64,000 bases of DNA from Exiguobacterium qingdaonense (GCF_018617855.1 NZ_JACSKY010000004.1:141093-205092), one strand, 5' to 3'; shown: positions 34,579-46,451, numbered from the stretch's first letter. Notes: generated by a model not told the origin, from the sequence alone. Numbers and translations: made by a program.

Positions 34579-35751
34579 TTAGAAGTACACTTTCGGACTA
34601 TCCATACCGTCCTCGAACACAATCGTCACTTCAGTATCTCCACCGAGTGATGTCACGTTGATGCGGACAGGGACGTTTCGATTATATTCCCAACGGTTTT
34701 CAAGCAGGCCGACAATGTGTTGAGTGAATCCGACAAGCTCGGCACGACTGTAAAACTGAATCGGAATATCCATCTCGAGTCGTGACAAATCTCCGTTTTG
34801 ATAAAACCCTTTCCCGATCATCCCACTATAGTCTGGGAAAAGGTCGCCGATCCGGTCGCTAAAGAGCGTAAATTTCTGAGCGTCCTCACGTACGTCGTTC
34901 GTCGCTGTTGCTGATGGGAAATAATAATATTTCTCATCGATGGCTTTCCAGTCACCTGATGCGACCTCGTCATCTGTTCCGACAAACGCAGATTTAATAT
35001 AGTTCCCTGGAGTCGGTGAACCTTGCGTCGACTTCATATAGAGCGCGACATTGATGTCGACATTTTTAAAATCTTCCCGCTTTCGTAACTCGGAGATGAG
35101 TTCATCCGCCATCCGTTCTCCTTCTGCGATCACTTTCTTTTGATCTAACTTGACCGTATATGTCGGTCCATAGTTCGGTGCTTGAAAAACATATTCACGA
35201 TTCAATATGAGTCCAAACGAGACGCCGCCCAACCGATAGCCGCTATCCTCTTTCGTCATGTAATTTTGTTCAACTATTGAAGCAAGATATAACGGCGATT
35301 TCTTGTTTGCCTCGACAAATTTCTCGTCTTCGACTTCCGCCTTGCCATCCGCATAGGCCGGGTTCAATGGTGTCAACCCTTCATTACTTTTATCTTTCCG
35401 TGCGAGCAGACGAGATACATCCTCCGCGTTCAACAGCTGTCCTTCCTGATAGGCGAACTTGTCCGGGTCGAACGCATCGGTCGAATGACGCATGAGACCC
35501 AGTTCGACCTCCTCAAGCTCTAGCGATGAACTGACCTGACGTTGGGCAAGTCCTCTCGCTGCCGCTGGCTTGAACGGGATGACCATCTGATAATACGAGT
35601 CTCGTGCTTCAATCGCTTGCGTGACCCCTTCGGCTGTTGTCTCTTCCCCGATCGGTGTCGCGTCTTCTTCACCCATCGGTATTTTCATTGAACATCCACT
35701 CAACAAAAGCGCAGAGGCGATTGTCGGGATGACGATTTGATTCCATTTCAT
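34579..35751 (-). CDS. camS: CamS/YerH-family lipoprotein (sex-pheromone precursor family)
   Basis: 390 aa. The signal peptide ends in LLLSGC with the lipidated Cys at about residue 20. The body matches CamS: an N-terminal YYQMVIPFKPAAARG block, then LGLMRHSTDAFDPDKF, and a C-terminal region including GSPTPGNYIKSAFVG. In enterococci the processed CamS signal peptide is the cAM373 pheromone; the function of the lipoprotein itself is unknown. Bacilli keep it just after ligA; here one LPXTG gene intervenes. An extended -10 (TGTTATAAT) lies at 35790-35798. Confidence 0.88.
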   Translation of the reverse strand: MKWNQIVIPTIASALLLSGCSMKIPMGEEDATPIGEETTAEGVTQAIEARDSYYQMVIPFKPAAARGLAQRQVSSSLELEEVELGLMRHSTDAFDPDKFAYQEGQLLNAEDVSRLLARKDKSNEGLTPLNPAYADGKAEVEDEKFVEANKKSPLYLASIVEQNYMTKEDSGYRLGGVSFGLILNREYVFQAPNYGPTYTVKLDQKKVIAEGERMADELISELRKREDFKNVDINVALYMKSTQGSPTPGNYIKSAFVGTDDEVASGDWKAIDEKYYYFPSATATNDVREDAQKFTLFSDRIGDLFPDYSGMIGKGFYQNGDLSRLEMDIPIQFYSRAELVGFTQHIVGLLENRWEYNRNVPVRINVTSLGGDTEVTIVFEDGMDSPKVYF

Positions 35752-35789
35752 CTATGTCTAGCTCCTTTAAACATCATTTCACTTTGTTC

Positions 35790-35798
35790 ATTATAACA
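35790..35798 (-). promoter_or_regulatory. Extended -10 promoter of camS
   Basis: TGTTATAAT on the minus strand, an extended -10 with a poor T-rich -35. It shows that camS is not dependent on read-through from ligA. Confidence 0.5.
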
Positions 35799-35839
35799 AA
35801 ATCGTTCCGTGAAAAAAGTATCGAAGCGGAATCAGAACG

Positions 35840-35869
35840 AATCCCTTCTCGCATGCGCAAGAAGGGATT
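35840..35869 (-). terminator. Hairpin after the LPXTG gene
   Basis: AATCCCTTCT and AGAAGGGATT form a ten-pair stem directly after the stop. The T-tract is poor on the minus strand, so it may be a weak terminator. Confidence 0.5.
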
Positions 35870-35874
35870 TTAAT

Positions 35875-37350
35875 TTATGGCTTGGTTGACGGATGGTTAC
35901 GACGAATCAACAAGAGGAGTCCGAACGCAAAGAGCAGTGTACCGAGTATAGTGTGCCATGATTCATTCGTCTCTCCTGTCATCGGGAGCAAATCTTGGGC
36001 GTACGTGTCGGTCTCATCGACGATTTCGAGTGGCGGGGCTTCGTTCTCCTTGATGACGTTCACGACTTGTCGCTCCGTTTTGACTTCTGGCTTCTGTTTT
36101 TTAACGTCTTGTTTCGTTTCTTCTTTCGCCGGAACGGGTTGCTTCACCGTGACCGCTGCATCAATAGAACGTGTGACCATCACTTTTTCATTAACATGAA
36201 AAGTGAACGTGGCACGTTGAAGTAGTTCTGCCCCGGACTTCACGTCATATGAAGAGAGGAGCGGAAACTCAAATGAAAGCGAGACCGCCTCTTCTGGGCC
36301 GAGTCCGTTCACAAACTCAGGAATTGCTTCGACTTGCTTTATAAATTTTTCATTCGCTAGACTTTGCTCATGTTGCGTCAAGGCACCTCTCGGCCAAGTG
36401 AGCATCACGTCGGATAGGAATAGGGTGATATCTGAAATATTGGTGAGAGTGTACGTGTATCGAACAAGTTCTCCCGGTTGTACGGTCGTCTTCTCAGTCG
36501 TTGCATTCACAGTGAAATCTGCCTGTTGCAACAGAATGATTTGTGGACTTTCTGACGTGACGACCCGGTTGAACTCATCCACTCCTGTCACCCGAAACAC
36601 ACTGCCGATCTCAGGATGGTCGTCAAATGAATAATCGGTCGGAATCGATAAGACTTCTGTCACTTCTACTCGTTCACCAGGAAGAAGTCCGTCGTTCCCA
36701 ATCAGCTCAGTCAACTGATTGAAGACACGTTCGTTAAACGATTCGATCGATAAATGATTCACATCCCCACTCCCATACGTATGGGATAGATCCGTCACCG
36801 TCAACGGCGTCTCTCCTGTGTTCTCGATGATAAACGTATAGGAAATGTCGCCTCCGACAACAGCTCGGTCGACACCTGCGACGTTCATCGCTTCAATGGC
36901 AAGCATCGGCAGCATCGGTTCAGTCGCTGGCTCTTCGATGACTGGCTCTGGTTCAACCGGTGGCGTCACCTCTTCTGACGAATCTGGTTCCGTGACAACA
37001 GGTGGTTCCTCTATTTCGACAGGATATGCTTCAGTGATGGTATTTGGAGAAAAGGTATAAGGAACCCCCTCTGCATCATAGAGTGTGATGATGTCAATCA
37101 ACGAATCGTCAACCGACTCTTCATCAATCATAAATCGCCAAATATTCGCTGACTCACGTACCCCGTAATACGTGACGTCTTGATAGACGAGGCTTGATTC
37201 ATATAGTGTTTCGATTTCCTCGTCTGTCAGATTCACTTGGATGTAACGAAACGTGGGCGTTTCAGCGTGTGCGACGTGAATGGTGGAAAAGGTGAAAAGA
37301 AGTGTCAGGATTGTAAATACGGCAACGAAGCGCTGGATGTTGTGTGTCAT
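35875..37350 (-). CDS. LPXTG cell-wall-anchored surface protein
   Basis: 491 aa. It has a Sec signal peptide (hydrophobic core about residues 8-24, cleavage near HAET), a Pro/Glu-rich segment around residues 110-145, and two beta-sandwich-like repeats of the kind that begin ADFTVNATTEKTTV with VRYTYTLTNIS (adhesin or DUF11-like stalk). The C-terminal sorting signal is LPMTGE, then a hydrophobic span (ILGTLLFAFGLLLLI) and RR. Sortase A should link it to peptidoglycan. The ligand is unknown and no sortase gene is nearby. It interrupts the usual ligA-camS order. RBS GGAGGG. Confidence 0.85.
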   Translation of the reverse strand: MTHNIQRFVAVFTILTLLFTFSTIHVAHAETPTFRYIQVNLTDEEIETLYESSLVYQDVTYYGVRESANIWRFMIDEESVDDSLIDIITLYDAEGVPYTFSPNTITEAYPVEIEEPPVVTEPDSSEEVTPPVEPEPVIEEPATEPMLPMLAIEAMNVAGVDRAVVGGDISYTFIIENTGETPLTVTDLSHTYGSGDVNHLSIESFNERVFNQLTELIGNDGLLPGERVEVTEVLSIPTDYSFDDHPEIGSVFRVTGVDEFNRVVTSESPQIILLQQADFTVNATTEKTTVQPGELVRYTYTLTNISDITLFLSDVMLTWPRGALTQHEQSLANEKFIKQVEAIPEFVNGLGPEEAVSLSFEFPLLSSYDVKSGAELLQRATFTFHVNEKVMVTRSIDAAVTVKQPVPAKEETKQDVKKQKPEVKTERQVVNVIKENEAPPLEIVDETDTYAQDLLPMTGETNESWHTILGTLLFAFGLLLLIRRNHPSTKP

Positions 37351-37566
37351 GATGTTGGTCCCTCCTCTAAGCTGAAAACAGGCGCACGAGTCGATGTCGT
37401 CCTGATGATGACTTTCACCACATAGGGGAATAAGAGGGAGATGTGTAGGAAAGTCTAGGTATCAAATGGTTCTACCGCAAAAATATATTAGCATTTTGAT
37501 TTATATACTTTATACCCTGTGAGTACTTATATGAATCTATCCAATCCCATTTATTTCCGAATGCAC

Positions 37567-37594
37567 GAAAAAGACGTTCGCCGAAGCGAACGCC
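37567..37594 (-). terminator. Terminator of the pcrB-pcrA-ligA group
   Basis: On the minus strand GCGTTCGC and GCGAACGT form the stem around a TTCG tetraloop, followed by TC and five Ts, at the end of ligA. Confidence 0.82.
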
Positions 37595-39598
<2,004 letters not shown>

Positions 39599-41815
39599 TC
39601 ACGCTTTTTCGATTGGGGCAAACTTCGCTAACAGACGCTTGATCCCAACTTCCGGGAACGCGATGTCGACTTCGATTTGGTCGCCTTCACCACGCGTTTG
39701 AACGACTGTGCCTTGTCCCCACTTTTTATGATTCGCCTTGTCACCGACTTGCCATCCGACCGTTTCGGCACCGGACGATTGAGCGAGTTTTGGCTTCGGT
39801 TTCGAACTGAAGCCGTTCACCGGTAGCTTACCTGGCGATTCGACGGGGTTCCATGGCATCGGTTTTCTCGCTTTGCCAGACCGCTCCAACAGCGTTTCTG
39901 GCAACTCATGTAAAAATCTAGATTCCGGGTTGTTTTGGAAACGACCGTATAGCATCCGTGACTGGGCACGCGTCAAGTAAAGGCGTTTCTCGGCACGGGT
40001 GATTCCGACGTACGCAAGGCGACGTTCTTCTTCCATCTCTTCCTCGTCGTTTAATGCCCGGCTGTGCGGGAACAGTCCCTCTTCCATCCCAATCAAGAAG
40101 ACGACCGGGAATTCAAGTCCTTTAGCCGAGTGCAACGTCATCAATGTGACTTGATGCGACTCGTCGACCTCATCGAGTGAATCAAGGTCTGAGACGAGCG
40201 TCAAATCAGTGAGGAAGGCGACGAGCGTCTGTTCGTCACTCTCTTTCTCGAAGTTTTGGGCGACCGACAAGAATTCTTGCAAGTTCTCGAGTCGACTTTC
40301 TGCCTCAAGCGTCTTCTCGATTTTGAGCATCTCTTCATATCCCGTCTTCTTCAATACTTCCTCGACGAGTTCTGAAATGGAGAGATAGTCCGCCATTTGT
40401 CGTAAATCCATCATCATCTGACGGAAGTCCGCAAGTTTCGTCGCCGTACGTGGGGCGATCCCCGACAGTTCGACGTCACGAATCGCATCCATAAGAGAGA
40501 CACCCTGCATGTCTGCAAAGTCACCCAGTTTATCGATCGTGGCGGCTCCGATACCACGTTTTGGCTCATTGACGACGCGAACGAACGAGATGTCCTCATC
40601 CGGGTTGGCAATCAAGCGCAAATAAGCTAAGACGTCTTTAATCTCTTTTCGCTCATAGAACTTTGTGCCACCGACCATTTTGTATGGAATATTCGATTTG
40701 AGGAGCATCTCCTCGAGCCCACGTGACTGAGCGTTCGTCCGGTAAAGGACCGCCATCTGGCCGTAGTCCATCCCTTCCATCTTTAGCTCTTTCATCTGGT
40801 TCATGATGAAGAACGCCTCATCGCGGTCATCCGAGGCGACGTGAAGCAGGAGTTTCTCTCCTTCGACGTTTTCAGTCCATAAATTTTTATCTTTACGTGA
40901 CGCGTTGTTCTTGATTACGCCGTTCGCCGCTTCTAAAATTCGTTTCGTTGAACGATAGTTTTGTTCGAGCAAGATGACGTGTGCGCTCGGATAGTCTTTC
41001 TCGAACGTCAAGATATTGGCGATATCGGCACCGCGCCAACGATAGATGGACTGATCCGAATCCCCGACGACACACAAGTTCTCATGTGCCTGCGCGAGAA
41101 GTTTGACGAGTGTGTACTGGGCCCGGTTCGTATCCTGATACTCATCGACGTGGATGTATTTGAATTTCTTCTGATAAAACGTCAAGACGTCAGGTGCTTC
41201 TTGGAACAGATGAATCGTCTTCATGATCAAGTCATCGAAGTCGAGCACGTTATTTTGCTTCAACTTTTTCTCATACGCCGTATAGACGTCCGAGATGATT
41301 CGCTCATATGGGTTGTTACCGACAAGAGCTGCCGCATCGCTCGCTGTGCGCAACTCATTTTTTTGATTGGAGATCATTCCTAAAAGCGTGCGCGGTTCAT
41401 ATTTTTTCGGGTCGAGATTCAACTCTTTCAACACTTGCTTGATTGCTGTCAGTTGATCCGAGGCATCTAAAATGGAAAAACTTCGGTCATAACGGATGCG
41501 GTCGATATCCCGCCGCAAAATACGGACACACATCGAGTGAAATGTAGAAATCCAGATGTCTTCGGCAACGCCACCGACAAGACGTGCAATCCGGTCTTTC
41601 ATCTCCCGCGCCGCTTTATTCGTGAACGTGATCGCCAAAATATTCCAAGGTGCCACTTGTTTCGCCGCCATCAAATAGGCGACACGATGTGTCAACACTC
41701 GAGTCTTTCCAGACCCCGCACCCGCCATGATCAATAGAGGACCGTCCGTATGCTTGACCGCCTCAGCCTGCTCCGGGTTCATTCCTTTGACTAATTCTTC
41801 GCTAAGATTATACAT
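39599..41815 (-). CDS. pcrA: UvrD-family DNA helicase PcrA
   Basis: 738 aa superfamily 1 helicase with 3'-5' polarity, needed for repair and rolling-circle plasmid replication in Gram-positives. Motif [19 protein letters not shown], motif Ia/Ib [10 protein letters not shown], motif [15 protein letters not shown], motif [17 protein letters not shown], motif [12 protein letters not shown], and motif [17 protein letters not shown] and [14 protein letters not shown] are all present. The C-terminal tail from about residue 670 carries the Tudor-like RNA-polymerase-binding domain. Confidence 0.95.
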   Translation of the reverse strand: MYNLSEELVKGMNPEQAEAVKHTDGPLLIMAGAGSGKTRVLTHRVAYLMAAKQVAPWNILAITFTNKAAREMKDRIARLVGGVAEDIWISTFHSMCVRILRRDIDRIRYDRSFSILDASDQLTAIKQVLKELNLDPKKYEPRTLLGMISNQKNELRTASDAAALVGNNPYERIISDVYTAYEKKLKQNNVLDFDDLIMKTIHLFQEAPDVLTFYQKKFKYIHVDEYQDTNRAQYTLVKLLAQAHENLCVVGDSDQSIYRWRGADIANILTFEKDYPSAHVILLEQNYRSTKRILEAANGVIKNNASRKDKNLWTENVEGEKLLLHVASDDRDEAFFIMNQMKELKMEGMDYGQMAVLYRTNAQSRGLEEMLLKSNIPYKMVGGTKFYERKEIKDVLAYLRLIANPDEDISFVRVVNEPKRGIGAATIDKLGDFADMQGVSLMDAIRDVELSGIAPRTATKLADFRQMMMDLRQMADYLSISELVEEVLKKTGYEEMLKIEKTLEAESRLENLQEFLSVAQNFEKESDEQTLVAFLTDLTLVSDLDSLDEVDESHQVTLMTLHSAKGLEFPVVFLIGMEEGLFPHSRALNDEEEMEEERRLAYVGITRAEKRLYLTRAQSRMLYGRFQNNPESRFLHELPETLLERSGKARKPMPWNPVESPGKLPVNGFSSKPKPKLAQSSGAETVGWQVGDKANHKKWGQGTVVQTRGEGDQIEVDIAFPEVGIKRLLAKFAPIEKA

Positions 41816-41853
41816 AATCGTTTCCTTCCTTATTCCAAACGTTTGTTCTTATT

Positions 41854-42534
41854 TTATCGGAGTGCTTGCACGGTCGCAAGTGCTCCCACTAAGTCTTCAT
41901 AAATGATGTTACCGACCACGACCGTATCAGCGTATGCCCCCATCAATCGAGCCGTTTCTTCTCCATCGATGCCTCCCCCGTAAAAGAGATGTGCATCCGG
42001 TAGCGCCAACCGAATCTCTTTGAGGACGTCAACGTCCCCGAATCGTCCGCTGTATTCGATATAGAGTGACGGGAGGCGAAACAAATGATGCCCGACTTCG
42101 GCATACGACACGGCTTCTTCTAGCGACAAGTCGCATCTCGATTCCGTCACTTTAGCGACTTTGGCGTCCGGGTTCAAGACGAGATACCCCTGTGCCGTGA
42201 CAAGACGTGAGTCAAAGACGTGACCGTATCGTTCAAACGCCCGCGCATGATGCCCGATCACCCATTCTGGAGTTCCCGCGTTCAGTACGGTCGGCACGAA
42301 ATAATGATCAAATCCATGGATGATCTGGCTCGGTTGACTAATCTCAAGCGCGACGGGGATACCCGTGTCACGTACTCTCGCATACAATGCAAACGTATTT
42401 TCTGCATCGACCCCATCCGTGCCTCCAATCAAAAAGGCGTCGGTCCCCGAATGAATGAGCGCTTGAAGCGCCTCATCCGTGAGTCGTTTATTCGGATCTA
42501 GTTTAAATACATGCCGCCATGATTGAAAATCCAA
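41854..42534 (-). CDS. pcrB: Heptaprenylglyceryl phosphate synthase
   Basis: 226 aa if started at TTG 42534, six bases after GGGAGGG. This aligns with the N-terminus of B. subtilis PcrB (228 aa), whereas the open frame extends far upstream without support. TIM-barrel GGGPS family: HVFKLDPNKRLTDEAL, LIGGTDGVDAEN, YIEYSGRFGD and LFYGGGIDGEETA bind glycerol-1-phosphate. It attaches a heptaprenyl chain to sn-glycerol-1-phosphate, an archaea-like lipid step. The gene heads the pcrB-pcrA-ligA group. Confidence 0.9.
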   Translation of the reverse strand: MDFQSWRHVFKLDPNKRLTDEALQALIHSGTDAFLIGGTDGVDAENTFALYARVRDTGIPVALEISQPSQIIHGFDHYFVPTVLNAGTPEWVIGHHARAFERYGHVFDSRLVTAQGYLVLNPDAKVAKVTESRCDLSLEEAVSYAEVGHHLFRLPSLYIEYSGRFGDVDVLKEIRLALPDAHLFYGGGIDGEETARLMGAYADTVVVGNIIYEDLVGALATVQALR

Positions 42535-42597
42535 CTCTTTCCCTCCCATCGATTCTTTCTCTAGTGTATCGATTTTTTTTACCGCGTGCATCTCCAA

Positions 42598-42622
42598 TAA
42601 AAAAGACTTGCCGAAGCAAGTC
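42598..42622 (-). terminator. Terminator of the small membrane protein gene
   Basis: GACTTGC and GCAAGTC around TTCG, followed by a T-run on the minus strand, just after the stop of the 77-aa gene and upstream of pcrB. Confidence 0.85.
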
Positions 42623-42854
42623 ACGAACGTGCCGTACGATTCCGTTCTCGATCCGTTAACCATTTCGCAACTAGCAATGCGAAAAGACCATATACAGGGA
42701 CAAACCAGAGCGGATTCGCCAAAAAGAATCCGAGTACAGGAATATCGAGTAACGGAGAGTCTGGTGAACAGAGTGCCGTCCCATTTACAACGGCGATAAA
42801 GGGTAGGACCGGTACGATAAAGACATACCCAAAGTTGATCCAAAATGCTTTCAT
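42621..42854 (-). CDS. Small membrane protein, two predicted TM segments (77 aa)
   Basis: Hydrophobic segments at about residues 6-25 and 42-66, separated by a loop with CSPDSP, and a basic C-terminus (DRERNRTARS). RBS AAGGAGAA. I do not recognise the family. It lies 13 bp downstream of ktrB and is followed by a terminator, so it may be co-transcribed with the K+ channel subunit. Whether it takes part in K+ transport is unknown. Confidence 0.55.
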   Translation of the reverse strand: MKAFWINFGYVFIVPVLPFIAVVNGTALCSPDSPLLDIPVLGFFLANPLWFVPVYGLFALLVAKWLTDRERNRTARS

Positions 42855-42867
42855 GTTGACGTTCTCC

Positions 42868-44250
42868 TTATCCTAAGATGATTGATTCTTTCGGATAGTT
42901 ATACATCCGTTTCGGCTGTCTCCGTTGCAAGATGAGGATAAAGGCGATGACTCCGATTCGACCGATGAACATGAGAATCGTCAGCACCCATTTCCCAACG
43001 TCGCTAAACTCGGAAGACAGACCGACAGATAATCCTGTCGTCCCGAACGCGGAACATGCCTCGAACAAGATTCGTGTCAACGAAGCGTCTTCAAAGTAAG
43101 CCATGACCATGACGCCTGAAAGAAGAACCGCAAGCGAGACGGTGATAATCACGAACGCTTTCCAAATGTCTTCGAGGACGATTTCACGTCCGAAAATTTT
43201 GATTGAGGAGTCCCCGCGGATGAAGGCGATGACTCCTAGAACAGCCACAGCAAACGTCGTCGTCCGAATCCCACCGCCGACAGACGATGGTGATGCCCCG
43301 ATGAACATGAGAATCGACAAGAGTAACATGCTCGCTTCGGAGAACAGGTTGACATCGACCGTCGATAACCCACCGTTGCGCGTCGTCACCGACTGGAACA
43401 GCGAATCTGAGAACGCTAGCCAAAGAGGCAAGTCTTTAAAGGCATTGTTGTATTCAAAGAAAAACAAGCCGACCGTTCCGACGGCAATCAAAATAAAGAA
43501 TGTCGATACCGTCAATTTGGTGAATAACGAGAATCGGCTCGGGAACGTATGACGTCTCCGGGTGATTCGACTCACCAAATATGTACGAATCTCAACGAGT
43601 ACCGGAAAACCGATCGCACCACCTGTCATGAGTACGATCTGTGTGAAAATAACGAACGGGTCTTCACGGAATGGTGCGAGCGAGCTACCGGTAATGTCAA
43701 ACCCGGCGTTCGTCGTCGCACTGACCGAACCGAATAGACCTTGTAAGAAGGCTTCTCCTGCGGTATCAAAATAATTTAAGTAATGGACGCCGAGTAAGAC
43801 GGCTCCGACAGCCTCAATCGCGAGAACGGTGATGACGATTTCTGTGATGTATTTGACAATACCAGACATGGACGTCTGGTTTTGGTCACGTAAAATCAGT
43901 TGTCGTTCTCTAAATCCAATTCGCTTCCCGAGTAAAATCCACATAATGACGTGCAAACTGATCAACCCGACCCCACTGACTTGGACGATGAACAGGATGA
44001 TAAATAAGCCGAACGTTGAAAACGTATCAGCGACCACAATCGGCGTCAGCCCAGTGACACTGACACAACTCACCGCAAAAAAGACGAGATCCGTAAACGT
44101 GATCGTCACACCTGGTTTATGGGCGATTGGCAAAGCGAGGAGCAAAACTGATAAAACCGCTGCCGCACTATAAATGAGCACGAGTGTTTGAACTGGTGTT
44201 AAATTTCGAAAGAACAGTTGTAAGTTCCGCTTCATAAATTTTTGTTGCAT
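42868..44250 (-). CDS. ktrB: K+ transporter membrane subunit of the Ktr/Trk family
   Basis: 460 aa from ATG 44250 (GGGAGGGG upstream). Four pore-loop repeats are recognisable: SVTGLTPIV, SATTNAGFDITG, SVTTRNGGLSTV and SAFGTTGLSVGLSS, with the filter glycines. It is the membrane subunit (KtrB or KtrD; the two cannot be separated here) that works with a cytosolic RCK subunit KtrA/KtrC, which is not in this window. It lies 35 bp after yerC and 13 bp before a small membrane gene. No c-di-AMP riboswitch is visible upstream. Confidence 0.88.
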   Translation of the reverse strand: MQQKFMKRNLQLFFRNLTPVQTLVLIYSAAAVLSVLLLALPIAHKPGVTITFTDLVFFAVSCVSVTGLTPIVVADTFSTFGLFIILFIVQVSGVGLISLHVIMWILLGKRIGFRERQLILRDQNQTSMSGIVKYITEIVITVLAIEAVGAVLLGVHYLNYFDTAGEAFLQGLFGSVSATTNAGFDITGSSLAPFREDPFVIFTQIVLMTGGAIGFPVLVEIRTYLVSRITRRRHTFPSRFSLFTKLTVSTFFILIAVGTVGLFFFEYNNAFKDLPLWLAFSDSLFQSVTTRNGGLSTVDVNLFSEASMLLLSILMFIGASPSSVGGGIRTTTFAVAVLGVIAFIRGDSSIKIFGREIVLEDIWKAFVIITVSLAVLLSGVMVMAYFEDASLTRILFEACSAFGTTGLSVGLSSEFSDVGKWVLTILMFIGRIGVIAFILILQRRQPKRMYNYPKESIILG

Positions 44251-44285
44251 CTTGCCCCTCCCCTCCATCAAAAACAAGATGACTC

Positions 44286-44591
44286 TTACGAGTCACCTTT
44301 CGTTTGTTGTAGACGTTCAAGAGCAAGATCATATCCGCCTGTCCCGTAATTTAAGCATCGCTTCACACGTGAAATTGTCGCGGTCGAAGCACCCGTCGCG
44401 TCCTCGATTTTATGATACGTATTTCCTTCACGTATTTGACGCGCCACTTCAAGTCGTTGTGCAAGTGCTTGAACTTCATTGACCGTCGCTAAATCATCGA
44501 ATAATTGATAACAGTCCTCGAGTGTCTCGAGCTTCAAAATCGCCTCAAACAATTGATCGAGCTCTCGACCTCGTAATTTATCGAGTTGCAT
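44286..44591 (-). CDS. yerC: YerC/TrpR-like DNA-binding protein
   Basis: 101 aa from ATG 44591. It is a TrpR-like helix-turn-helix protein of the YerC/YecD family: LATVNEVQALAQRLEVARQI and ATGASTATISRVKRCLNYG contain the HTH. The regulated targets of this family are poorly known. In B. subtilis yerC also precedes pcrB; here ktrB and a small gene lie in between, and yerB is absent. Confidence 0.88.
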   Translation of the reverse strand: MQLDKLRGRELDQLFEAILKLETLEDCYQLFDDLATVNEVQALAQRLEVARQIREGNTYHKIEDATGASTATISRVKRCLNYGTGGYDLALERLQQTKGDS

Positions 44592-44658
44592 CCGCAAGCA
44601 TCCTCTCTACTCATACTTCTTTATCATTCTAAAGCAGGGGCGGCTCGGACTCAACTAT

Positions 44659-46401
44659 TCATCGCAAAATTGCAGGAAATAGTACTTGTTTCTTCATGAC
44701 TTCGTAAATACCAAGAGGTGTTGCCCGGACGTACGGTAAATGTGTGGATGCCAAAAATAGTAACGTATAAATCGGGTCCTCGAACTGATAGCCCCTAAGC
44801 ACGAGTTCCTCACGCAGTTTTTTCTCTTGGCCAATCAGTGTCTCGAGCGGCTCTGTTGACGTCATCCCACAGAGTGGCAATGGGATTTCAGCGATGATGT
44901 CTCCCTTGTCCACAAGCACGATGCCGCCTCCTAGCTCTTTCATTCGTTCGAACGCCTGTAGCATATCTTGTTTACATTTTCCTAAAATCAAGTAGTCCCC
45001 GCTAATCGAATACGAACTGACAAGACCACCAAAGTCATTCGCAAATCCTTTCAACACCGTGTTCAACCGCCATTTTCCTTCTTTGTCGAGCAACATGAGG
45101 AACGATTCGTCCTCATTTCGTGGCAATTCGTCCTGACCTGTGTCGTGCTTGATTTTAAACAGTTTCATGATGACCGAATTGACCATGTCGAGTCCGACCG
45201 GCATGCTGAATGACAAATCTTGTGGAGTCAAATCAATCGAGACATCGGTCGACGGCATCTTAGAGAGGGCTGTTTCCACTAGTTCATTTGGAAACAGGGA
45301 CGTTCCGTCACGATAAATCCATTGACCTTTCGCAATTACCGCCGTCGGACGCGGTTCCTCGATCGCATCGAGAATGTTCAAGTGTGCGATTCGTCCCGGA
45401 GCAATCGAACCGAGAACGTGGTCAAGGTCAAAATGACGTGCCACATTATGTGAAACGATTCGATATGCCTCGATCGCCGATAATCCCTCTTCCAGCAAGA
45501 TACGGACGAGCGCATCTTGCATCCCCTCTTCATAAAACCCAGGGGTCGAACCGTCTGTCGTCACCATGAGGTGATCGAACGCTTGTAATCCGTTCGCCAA
45601 CAAGTCACGAATCATTTTCGGAAGGTCCGGTCGAATCGATGAGTGACGAAGCGTCGTCGTATAACCTAGCTCGAGTCGATTGAGTGCCTCTTCCGCTGTC
45701 ATCGCCTCATGGTCGCTGTGTACTCCCATCAACGCCATTTTTGTCAACGTCTTAGGCGACGCCCCAGGGAAATGCCCTTCGACCGGCAAGCCACACGTTT
45801 CAGCATCAAGCATCCACTGGAGCATCTCATCATCGCCTTTCAAGGCGCGTGGCCATGCTGTCAGTTCACCGGCCATCACGACGTCTGGATGACGAAACCA
45901 TTCATGGACGCGTTCTGAATCGACGGCGAGGCTTTCTCGATCAAGCTCGGTCTGCGTATCGAGACGTGCCCACCAATACGTGCTCGTCGGCAACTGCTGA
46001 ATCGCTTCAAGTTGCGCAAACGCTTGCTCTTTCTCTTGTAAAAAAAGCAGCATATTATCATTGATGAGAGTCGTCGTTCCCCGTTCACCCGCATACTTTG
46101 ACAATGTCGCCGGATTGTATAGTTGGAATGGATGCGCATGTGGCTCGATATAGCCTGGTACAATATATTTTCCTGATACGTCGACCGTCTCGACCGCGGA
46201 TTCCGGTAAATCCGGACCGACATATACGATACGATCTCCCTCAATCCAAATGTTTGCGGTTTTCCATTGTTTCACATGTACGTTCAAATACGTCGCATTT
46301 TGCAAGACGAGCGAAGGTGGCCTTAATCGGTCCACAACTTCAATCTGTGAACGAATCATCACTTTAGACCACGGTGCCCGCGCCGTTCTTTTTGTTGGCA
46401 T
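44659..46401 (-). CDS. yerA: Adenine-deaminase paralogue YerA
   Basis: 580 aa from ATG 46401 (GGGAGG about eleven bases upstream), the length of B. subtilis YerA. Amidohydrolase of the Ade family: PGYIEPHAHPFQLYNPATL is the metal motif (E-P-H-A-H), with LINDNMLLFL, EGHFPGASPKTL, HSDHEAMTAEEAL and FDHLMVTTDGST further on. Compared with the true ade at 6878-8587, the motif HVHIESSM is changed to HAHPFQLY, so the substrate may differ; function unproven. A cre site (46452-46465) sits between promoter and start. Confidence 0.82.
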   Translation of the reverse strand: MPTKRTARAPWSKVMIRSQIEVVDRLRPPSLVLQNATYLNVHVKQWKTANIWIEGDRIVYVGPDLPESAVETVDVSGKYIVPGYIEPHAHPFQLYNPATLSKYAGERGTTTLINDNMLLFLQEKEQAFAQLEAIQQLPTSTYWWARLDTQTELDRESLAVDSERVHEWFRHPDVVMAGELTAWPRALKGDDEMLQWMLDAETCGLPVEGHFPGASPKTLTKMALMGVHSDHEAMTAEEALNRLELGYTTTLRHSSIRPDLPKMIRDLLANGLQAFDHLMVTTDGSTPGFYEEGMQDALVRILLEEGLSAIEAYRIVSHNVARHFDLDHVLGSIAPGRIAHLNILDAIEEPRPTAVIAKGQWIYRDGTSLFPNELVETALSKMPSTDVSIDLTPQDLSFSMPVGLDMVNSVIMKLFKIKHDTGQDELPRNEDESFLMLLDKEGKWRLNTVLKGFANDFGGLVSSYSISGDYLILGKCKQDMLQAFERMKELGGGIVLVDKGDIIAEIPLPLCGMTSTEPLETLIGQEKKLREELVLRGYQFEDPIYTLLFLASTHLPYVRATPLGIYEVMKKQVLFPAILR

Positions 46402-46451
46402 CGAACCCAATCCTCCCTTTTTCTCTTTCAATCACTATTAAAAAATAGTTT

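Noticed and set aside
42535..42843. N-terminal extension of pcrB
   Set aside because: It overlaps a terminator and part of a gene on the same strand, and has no homology to PcrB.
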